Positions 56,330-64,000 of a stretch of 64,000 nucleotides of DNA are shown here, piece by piece. Source of the DNA: Moniliophthora roreri (lineage: Eukaryota > Basidiomycota > Agaricomycetes > Agaricales > Marasmiaceae); NCBI GenBank assembly GCA_001466705.2, contig LATX02000008.1, positions 1 through 64,000 on the forward strand, given 5' to 3'. Positions within the stretch are counted from its first letter, which is position 1, and the number at the start of each line of letters is the position of its first letter. The notes under the pieces were generated by a model. It was not told where the DNA came from. It made no database searches and saw nothing but the letters and a program-made list of their open reading frames with translations. A program made the translations under genes and the position numbers.

Positions 56330-58663
56330 GATGGTAGAAAATGGGAGGGGGTACAACACAGCTTGACCTGTGCTGCGCTGCAAATCGAATATCCCTGATG
56401 ATTAGTGAGTTATGTAAGCTAAGCCGGCGTCATCGAGTGGTAAGCGCCCCGGCCCAGGTATCTCTCCTTTTATACACTCCAAACTCTACCCTTGCAGAGT
56501 TTTAACGACAGAATGCGTTTCAGGGGAGATATGAATGCTTCTACTCTACACGATTTACTCAAGTTCAAAAGGTAAGAACGTCCAAAAGCTCTCGGGTCGA
56601 GTTGCAGAACTATGACATTCAACCTCGCAGGATGCGTGCGATAGACTAATTCCCGCCTAGATGGCCTCTCTCCTCCAAAACTTGAAATTTTTAGACTACC
56701 CAGAAACATGGTCATCTGACTGCCGAAGATAACGCAGCCAACCATTGGTGTCATCTCGGGGCTGAACTTGTATCTGGAAACTTGCTCAAGGGAAAGATTC
56801 TCGAGGCTCTTTTCTGGATGAATGAAGTGGAGACCTGGGCAAAAAGCTTAGCGAACTCCCCGTAAAAAGCAAAAACAAAGTAAGGATCTTTCCAGAACTT
56901 CACGCTTCGGGCCACTAACACCATTCGTAACTGGTTTTCGCTACAATCTGTTTTTCATTCGTCCTTGGTACGAAAGAGCTATTTCAGAGCGAATTCACGG
57001 CGAGGCATTCCAGGCGAATTCTCTATTCCAATAATCCCACCGATTCTAACGGTTGTTGTGGGGCGATACTGACCTCATGGCTGTCGAGACGTTGTAGAAG
57101 AACGCTCGCGGATCACCCAACCATACCTCGAACGATCTCGACCAAATTCTCGTCAAGTTGACAATTGACAGCTCCTAAAGATTCCGGTGCATCTCCGCTG
57201 GGAGGATATTGGACGTGCGGTTAACTGAGTGTCAGGAAAACGCATGTCGATTGCGGGGACTATACGATTTCGTATAAAATATAGGGTGCGGTGTTTCCTC
57301 GCTTCCCGTCTTGGAATAATCCCCAACACTGGGAGGGCTGGATGTCAAAACTGCAGACGTCATGAAGTCGGTTTCTCGTCGCGGATTTCAAGGAAGAAAC
57401 AACTCGGAATTTTTCTTTTTTCGACACTTGGCCTATTGAAACTTGCGTTATTGTAAACTCTGTTCTTAAGACGCTTGAGATCGCACTGGACTCGGAGTTA
57501 TCGCGATATCGAGAAATATGGGCAAAACGCTGCTCCATTCGGAAAATACTCAAAGTCTGGCTGCGAGGAAGTTTTGCAAACACGAGCATCTGACTGGCTG
57601 GTATACGCTCCGTATGCCTTCTGTCTCTTCATGCCGGTCAACGCTGTAAGGATGTGCCACAAGGGGATCGATTCAGGGCAGGTTACGTATATTGCCTACA
57701 GGCAACATACGATCTCCCGAGGTGGACAATGTGTCATCCCTTTGTCTGTCATCTGGGAATGATCCCATCTGAACTGGATCGCGGGGAACAGAGGAAGCTA
57801 TTGAGTTTATTCGACAATGGACTATGAACCTTGGTCGCGCCCTCACGAGATCTTTTTATTGTCGCCGGTAGTACAGCTTGTAGCTATTTTGTGTCGTTTG
57901 CACATCTCTCGGCTCAACCTTGCTTCCACAGCATCTACATAAGCTCCAGCTTCTACGGAGAGGTATGAAGAGTGGAGATTCATTGCTTACTCGGCCGCGG
58001 TGACCTGGTACGTGTACATGTGTCATTGTATACGCATGATGGAACGGGATATTGGTGCGAAATAGGCAGTTTTATGGTGACCCTTTCTCAACTTGTGTAG
58101 CTCCTGCATGCTACTCCCGCGCTTGTTGAGTCCACGCAAGTTCGGCAAACTCTTCGTGCCAACCTTTAGTATTGCAAGTTCTTTCGGGGACCGATCTTCG
58201 TGGGTACTTTACCACCCATATTTCTAGGGTTCAAACGTTCAGTTCCTGATCAAGTGTATGGGCTATAACGAAACTTCACGACACGATGACAGGAGCACTA
58301 TGGGCAAGGGACTCAAAAATGGTGGCAAGATATGACGGTGAGATATCAACTTACGTGTTCAGATTCTTCAACCAGTCTTTCCCCTACTCCATAAGCATAA
58401 ACTACGAGCTATTTGTTATCATCATTATGCTGAAAACGTCGGAGCAAAGACTGGAGCTTGAGGGGACAAGGGGGACGAGGTAAGAGAAGCAACAAGCGAT
58501 CTTATCTTATCCCCGCAGGTACCTGACGCCAACATTGCCGCCGGATATACTGTGTCATCGAACTCTCACCTCATAGGCTAGACCCTGCACCGGTTGGCAA
58601 CAAAAAAACTTAAATGGATTCCGCTGGTACGACGACGAACCGTTTCCTTCCGAGACCACCACG
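56330..58663. other. Divergent intergenic region, no gene supported
   Basis: It lies between the intersectin start and the F-box gene start. A minus frame at 56754-56470 (SRRELVYRTHPARLNVIVLQ) might be a remnant, but I recognise nothing. Frames at 57229-57762 show no family signal. Both promoters should lie here. Confidence 0.5.
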
Positions 58664-61257
58664 ATGAATGTCTTCAATCCCAATATCATCGATGCCAGCC
58701 TCCGTGATGTGGCCTCATGTCTATCAGACAACCAAAAAGCCGACCTACTTCTCTACGCCATGAAAACCCTGACATATGAAGGGTAAGTCCACGCTCTAGA
58801 CTTTTTCACTACAAATACTTGTGCTCCATTCTTTCTTTCTGCCGGGGAAACTTTGCAGATGTTGACCGGATTGTTTGCAGACGCTCTAGAATTATATTCG
58901 AGAACGCCATCCAGTCCTGCCTCCAAATGACCACGCTGTCACCGGAATACACAGCGAAAGCCCGTATAATGAGAGCAAGGGCTAGACTCGGTGCCGGTTC
59001 TCTTTTTGGCGCGCAGGAAGGTATTTGCTTCCCACCACTACCCTCGCCGCATACCGACTCATTCAACCATGCGGATAGACCTTCAAGCAGCCCTTGTCGC
59101 TGACCCAGACAATCCCGAGGCGATGGCACTCCTCCATCAGCGGTCTGTCAATGTTGAGAAGGTGCGTAACTTGTTTAACTCATGGTTACGACCATGTTTT
59201 CTTATCACATCCTTCCACGTATCCTCAGCTTCTTGCCCCGCAACCACCCATCATTCCCAGAAGTCGTTTCTCTCCAGAGATATGGCGGGAGATCGCCACT
59301 TTCCTCCCACGTAAGGACTTGAAAACCTTGCTACTCGTGCCCAACCCGGTGTCCCGCATTGCTAGTCAGCTGTTATTTCGACAGCTGGATCTTCACTTCT
59401 CTTCCTTATCACCGGAGTACCCGGAGGAAGAAACAGAGTCATGGTCTGGGAGAGATTTGGACAGAGAAAGGCATGCACAGAGAAGTGCTGATATCCTGGC
59501 AAGGATTATCACAGACTCGGTCTTTGCGTCTGTAGTTCGGACGTTGAGGGTGTTCTCTTTTAGGATGGACGGAGATGCGGCAATTGGGTTCCAAATTGGT
59601 GAGTTCTTTCACATCATCATTCGATAATACTCGTCTTGACAGCTAGAAAAGGTGTATTGTCCAATGCTCTACCAAAACTCATTAACCTGCAAAACGTTCA
59701 CATCACAGCACCTGTTGAGGGTGCACTCTCCCTCATTCGCATACTCGAGTTTACACATCATAAACTACGCGGGTTCTCACTAAAAGTTCTAGACGGCGCT
59801 CTAGACCTCTCCACCCTCAACTTCTCACGTTTGTCCCACTTCTCTTACGAGACCAACTATGCTTCTGCCGCCAGTTCATCCTCGGCTTCTAATCAGTCGG
59901 CAGGATCAGCCCAGACCGTAACCGCAGCGCCCTCCACAACGCTTTTCATCTCTCAGAACAACATATCACTTCGGAAACTATCTTTACAGACTCCTTCGAG
60001 CGGTTTCCCGCCCACCGATGCGCTTGCACTACGAAACTTGACGCACTTGTCCTTTACAGGCTGTGTGCCGGCCAGTGTTCCCAACCTCTTGCCCGACATC
60101 CTCACGCATGGAAGGCAACTCGAGAGTCTCTCATTGACCATCCTTGTTGACTGCATGTTATCTCCACATTTCCGTGCAATGTCTTCCCAATTGCCCTTCC
60201 TCAGGCACTTTGCATTTGCCATCGGGGGAGGCGTCTCTCGTCGTTTAAACGACCGAGATCTATTCCCCTCCCTAGCTGAATTCCTACGTGATCGTAAAGA
60301 GCTGAGGTCTCTAACGTTGACTGCGCCATGTACAACAGGTGGTGCGAATTCAGGATCGGAGACCATACAGCGGTTAACTGGGTTTGATTCGGGTGTATGG
60401 GGTGTATTGCCTACATTGACGGGATTGAAAGCCTTGACAATCTCGTGGCCAAGGGATCTGGCGCCCGGCTTGGGGGGTTGGCTCATTCCAAGGAGTGTCA
60501 AATCGCTCGTATTTGATGCGATTGGAGGGAATATGGTGGCGGATAGGGATCCTGGTGCATTCTTGAATGTGAGTTTCTAGGATTTTTTTGCATCGTGTGT
60601 GGTGTTGACACGCGAGCGTAGCAACTGCGACCTGGAATACCCTCGTCACTGGTCTACGTCGGCTTAATGGATTTCCCACTGCGCTCTCCAGCTCAGATTA
60701 TTGAGCAGGGCTTTCCAATGGTCAAGCTCCTACGCCTGGGAAATACGTATTGGACTGTCAAGAGTAACCTTGGCAGTCGAAGAGATGCCTTAGAAAATTC
60801 TCCAACTTTAAAAGCTTCATCGGCGGTCTCTAATCAGGCAACAACTTCAACGCAGTCGACGTCTGCTTCATCGAGTGTTACTGCGACACGGCCAATCCTG
60901 CCCTCACGAAGCTTATCTCATACACATACGCCAGGATACTCACACACTTCAACGACGTATCATCCTTCCCCAGCCTCTGTTGCCGCTGCCGCCGCCGTAT
61001 CCACACTTGTTGCACCTACAGGTTCTCGGCCCATTCTACCATCCAGGAAATCAACAACGGATGTTCGAGTATCCGTATCGCAAATCGCTTCGGGAAGTGC
61101 ACCTCAAACCGGACGAAATACCTACTCGACGGCTTCATCGACGGTAGAACTGGAGCAATGGCCACGCCGTCGTGCAGCGTTCCATTTGAGTGAATGGTTC
61201 GAGTGGCTCGACTGTGCAGAGGGTTTGGATGTGGCTTCTGGTGAATTTGGAATTTGA
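58664..61257 (+). CDS. TPR and F-box protein with leucine-rich C-terminal part
   Basis: Six exons in consistent phase: 58664-58782, 58881-59020, 59079-59161, 59229-59598, 59643-60568 and 60622-61257, giving 757 aa. The first three exons form helical repeats like a TPR array (SDNQKADLLLYAMKTLTYEG, SPEYTAKARIMRARARLGAG, DLQAALVADPDNPEAMALLH). An F-box follows at about residue 126 (RFSPEIWREIATFLPRKDLK). Then comes a leucine-rich repeat-like region (ALSLIRILEFTHHKLRGFSL, LRKLSLQT, LRNLTHLSFTGC, QLESLSLTILVD, LKALTISWPRD). Near the end is a Ser/Thr/Ala low-complexity insert (about residues 590-690) and a final block RAAFHLSEWFEWLDCAEGLD. F-box proteins bring substrates to SCF ubiquitin ligases. 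The TPR-F-box-LRR order is like yeast Dia2 and Pof3, but orthology is only a guess. Confidence 0.78.
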
Positions 61258-61533
61258 CTCGGAGGAATATGCATACTTTCGCACTTTAATTTGGATGTTT
61301 TGATTTCTGTATGTATCTACTCGCTACGTAACTGTATTTTTAAAAATGCAAAAAGATATAGCGGCCAAGAATCAAAGGCGTGCGTACACGGTGACACCGG
61401 TTTTTGGTTGTACCGGTTGTTTCTTTATTCTCATTGCTCACTGTCAGGGTCGTCTGTCAGAATTCCCTATGATATCAGATCATGTCGGTGTCATAGCCAT
61501 TCCCAAGCTTACATCTTTCTGTCCGACTCTCAC

Positions 61534-62811
61534 ATGATCGAACAGAAAGCTCTCCTTCTCGAAAAGCAGTGCGGGGCTCTCGTCCTTGGTACTCGACCGA
61601 TTCCTAAACCAGGATCCGGAGAACTTTTGGTGAAGGTTCAGGCGGTAGGCCTTAATCCTGTCGACTGGAAGATTCAGAGGAACGGTTTTGTGGTGAAGAA
61701 AGAGGATTATCCTACTGTACTGGGTACCGATATCGCTGGTGATGTTGAAACTCTGGGAGAAGGCGTTGATGCTGAGAAGTGGTCAAAGGGCACCAGAGTG
61801 TGAGTAATGGGTTTGTTTTTCACTGCTCGATGTCCGATGACTTTTTAAATCCACCAGATTCTTTCAAGGAAAATACACCGCCGATACCGCTGGTTTCCAG
61901 CAATATACTCTGATACCTGCTGATTTGGCTGCAAAGGTGCATATTCAACTGTTCTTCGAACTACAAATCCAGCCGTTAAACTATTGTCCCTTGTACTACA
62001 GATACCACCTAAGCTTGCGTACTCTGAAGCCGCCTCGATCCCAGTAGCTTTTGTCGCTGCAGCGTATGGTCTATTTGCACCAAAACCACTCGGTGGCGCT
62101 TTGAATCCAGAGTTCGACAATAGTGTCAAATTCACCGGAAAGAGCAGCCTCGTTATTGGAGGAAACACGTCAGTTGGGCAATACAGTGAGTTATTCGCGA
62201 ATTCTTCAAATGGTGTCGAGACTTCAACATTCACAGCAATCCAACTCCTTAGCAAGGTTCTGGGATTCAGTCAAGTCATCGCCTATGCTTCCAAATCCTC
62301 AGAAGACTATCTCAAGTCCCTCGGAGCGACGCGTATCATCGATCGACACCAAACGACACTTCAGGATCTTCCATCAGTCATTCGTGAAATCACGACCGAC
62401 CGTCCCTTGAAAGTAGTATACGACGCGTTCGGCTCATCCGAGGGGCATGACATTGGATTCTCATTACTGGTGGATGATGGCCTATTTTGCACTGTCGACC
62501 CAAGCAGGACAGATATCACCGAGAATGGGAAGCGTGCTTTTGGCGTTTTTGGAATCGTACATCTTCCCACACATCGGGATTATGGAGTAAAGTTGATTGA
62601 ACAACTCGAAAGACTTGCAGAAGAAGATGTGATTGTGGTAAGTTGCGAGCTAGAACCGATAAATGATTAGCTGAGCAGACTATTGGTTGTTCGTTAGCCC
62701 AACAGAGTACTGGATCTTCCTAATGGTCTGGCAGGCATCGTTGAAGGACTAGAAACTGTCAAGAATGATAAGACTGGTGGCTACAAGCTGGTCGCACACC
62801 CCCAAGATTGA
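61534..62811 (+). CDS. MDR-superfamily NADPH enoyl reductase (zinc-independent alcohol dehydrogenase-like)
   Basis: Five exons in frame: 61534-61799, 61858-61936, 62002-62185, 62237-62637 and 62698-62811, giving 347 aa, normal for the family. The start MIEQKALLLEKQCGALVLGT is typical. Seen: the GroES-like N-terminal domain (GELLVKVQAVGLNPVDWKIQ, DYPTVLGTDIAGDV), the linker IPPKLAYSEAASIPVAFVAA, and a nucleotide-binding motif SSLVIGGNTSVGQY (a variant of G-x-G-x-x-G), then YASKSSEDYLKSLGATRIID and KVVYDAFGSSEGHDI. The C-terminus GLAGIVEGLETVKNDKTGGY is characteristic. The Cys and His ligands of the zinc enzymes are absent, so it probably reduces enoyl or quinone substrates with NADPH. It resembles trans-acting enoyl reductases (ToxD type), but no polyketide synthase is nearby. 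Confidence 0.86.
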
Positions 62812-63047
62812 TGATGATGCTCATCAGTATTGAAGCCCTCATTAGAGACGCAGCTGTAAGGAGGTTATTAACGTCTGTATAAATGCCAAAAAATGTAATG
62901 TATTTCAAAATTGGAATAACCACGGCACGACTGAACTTCAGGCTTCCAAATTATCCACGTATCCGGGGCTCCCTGAGTCCCTGAGTTGTCCCCCCAAATC
63001 CTGAGTCGTCCCTGAGTCGGCCTGACGAAACCCTGAGTCAGGTTACG
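62812..63047. other. Short convergent intergenic region
   Basis: It lies between the 3' ends of the reductase and the minus gene. Apart from the CTGAGT repeats listed separately nothing is seen. Confidence 0.5.
62965..63045. repeat. Cluster of short CCTGAGTC-type repeats
   Basis: CTGAGT occurs six times within about 80 bases, several as CCCTGAGTC, at irregular spacing, between two convergent genes. The function is unknown; it could be simple repeat slippage or protein-binding sites. Confidence 0.6.
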
Positions 63048-63762
63048 CTAGCTAACGAAGTTCACAAGGTAGCATTGAGTGTATTCTTTACAATACGGTG
63101 CCAGAATGATACAAATCGACAATATAGTACAGTTAAAGGCAAACGTAGCGAACTGGGAAGGAAACGAGTGTAAACGGTGAGCGAAAAGAATGCAGTCTCT
63201 ACCGTAGAGCAAAAGAGTCAAGGCAGCGGGATCCTGAGAGCCAGCACGACCTTTGCCTTTGGATATGGGTGCGGCGGGTCTGGAGTTTGAGGTTTCTGCG
63301 CCGGTGATAAGGTCCAGTGAGGGTTGAGTAGAGTAGGTGGTAGATGAACTGCCGACAGCTGCATTCTCAGCTGCGGCCTGTTCGTTGAGCATGTTAATGA
63401 GTGCAGTATAATCCGTGCTGGGAGGGGAGATGACGGCAGAGTTGGGGAGTACATAAGGGGAGACGGCTTCGGTGGAATTCAGGTGAAATCCATCCTCGGT
63501 TAATGGCCTCTATGACCAGTTCCATGCCAGATGCAGAGATCCATCCACATCGGTTGTATGTCACAGGGTTCTTACCACACTGGGGATCAAGTACTGTATG
63601 TCAGAGATGGACAGAGTGTTGAGAGACCTGATTACTCACGTAAATGCCATAATGCCTTGCATGTTGCCCTGTCTTGAAGAGCACGATTGGTAAGTGTTTT
63701 CCAAAACAGTTCGGGCAGGTATTATCTGAGTCTGGAAGGTATGTGTATTCGTGTTCAGCCAT
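63048..63762 (-). CDS. Small protein with a Cys/His zinc-binding-like N-terminus, 3' structure uncertain
   Basis: Exon 1, 63762-63640, encodes MAEHEYTYLPDSDNTCPNCF and an HLPIVLFKTGQHARHYGIY stretch. A 60-base GTGAGT...CAG intron (63639-63580) leads to exon 2 at 63579 with CGKNPVTYNRCGWISASGME. The C-x2-C, H-x-x-H and later C residues look like a small zinc-binding fold, somewhat GRF- or zinc-ribbon-like. Past about 63490 the frame must change to reach a plausible tail (ALINMLNEQAAAENAAVGSS, KGKGRAGSQD) ending near 63048; I could not place that splice. Similar Cys-rich starts occur in many mushroom hypothetical proteins. No function can be assigned. Confidence 0.5.
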
Positions 63763-63841
63763 AAGAACGAGCGGAAGGTGAGGGAGATGGTGAGAGTCGG
63801 AAGGAAAGAAGGAAGTGGGGGGAATAGATAGAGAGAGGCTC

Positions 63842-63848
63842 TATATAA
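63842..63848 (-). promoter_or_regulatory. TATA box of the small zinc-binding protein gene
   Basis: On the minus strand GGGTTATATAGAGCC places TATATA 80-86 bases before the ATG at 63762, a normal distance for a fungal TATA promoter. Confidence 0.55.
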
Positions 63849-64000
63849 CCCCAAGTTTTCACATGAGTTTTCATGCAAGGCAATGTCGGGAGGGATCAAA
63901 GGATGTGAGCGTCACTGAGCTCGTTGAGAGGGTGTCGATCAACGAAGAGAGTAGCGGCGAGCTGGCACTGGCCGCGTTATGTCACAGGCACTGTGACTCG

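Noticed and set aside
56418..56460. Stretch resembling a tRNA D-arm (TCATCGAGTGGTAAGC)
   Set aside because: No B box or acceptor stem at the right distance; cannot fold as a tRNA.
59953..60501. 182-codon minus-strand frame
   Set aside because: Antisense shadow of the F-box gene exon 5, no start context or domain.
1..64000. CRISPR array, bacterial operon or phage features
   Set aside because: The DNA is clearly fungal nuclear: spliceosomal introns, LTR retrotransposons, TATA promoters; no spaced direct repeats of CRISPR type were seen.

Overview
The window looks like a mushroom-forming basidiomycete (Agaricomycetes) nuclear scaffold. Support: many GT-AG introns of about 45-65 bases, a KDZ-type transposase next to a TET/JBP-like dioxygenase, chromodomain Ty3/gypsy elements, and an intersectin/Pan1 gene with fused SH3-DH-PH modules. 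I cannot name the species.

Layout. (1) 1-2.8 kb: two minus-strand genes of a basic, HMG-box-like family, still rich in CpG. (2) 2.8-7.5 kb: a non-coding element with 528-base inverted arms, plus a partial second copy. (3) 7.5-17.7 kb: a dead DNA-transposon neighbourhood holding a minus-strand companion gene, a TET/JBP-like 2-oxoglutarate/Fe(II) dioxygenase pseudogene, degenerate ORFs and a KDZ transposase pseudogene. (4) 18.9-28.2 kb: one Ty3/gypsy retrotransposon, complete from LTR to LTR with a 5-base target duplication, broken by three CACTA-type MITEs. (5) 28.2-42.1 kb: a second CACTA MITE family, a second gypsy fragment, an MFS-transporter pseudogene, and several near-exact repeats around single N characters that look like unmerged or haplotypic contigs. 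(6) 42.3-45.3 kb: a decayed transposase-like ORF family. (7) 45.4-64 kb: ordinary gene-rich DNA with an 11-exon SDR reductase, a DUF6697-like gene, an 18-exon intersectin-like gene (1902 codons, every intron phase consistent), a TPR/F-box gene, an MDR enoyl reductase and a small zinc-binding protein gene.

The main theme is decay by CpG loss. In the repeat-rich part, stop codons are mostly TGA where the families usually have Arg. The two LTRs of one insertion have lost the same CpGs in opposite directions (TG in one, CA in the other). Two copies of the long-arm element differ only by transitions, mostly at CpG. This fits 5-methylcytosine deamination, and one of its victims is a TET/JBP-like gene, whose family oxidises 5-methylcytosine. 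The flanking gene-rich DNA does not show this.

Scaffold caution: 7788-9263 equals 9265-10740, and 37134-39620 equals 39622-42108. Both have the geometry of overlapping contig ends placed side by side with one N between them. 25872-29780 and 33319-37354 are two versions of one locus. The true locus is probably several kilobases shorter than this window.
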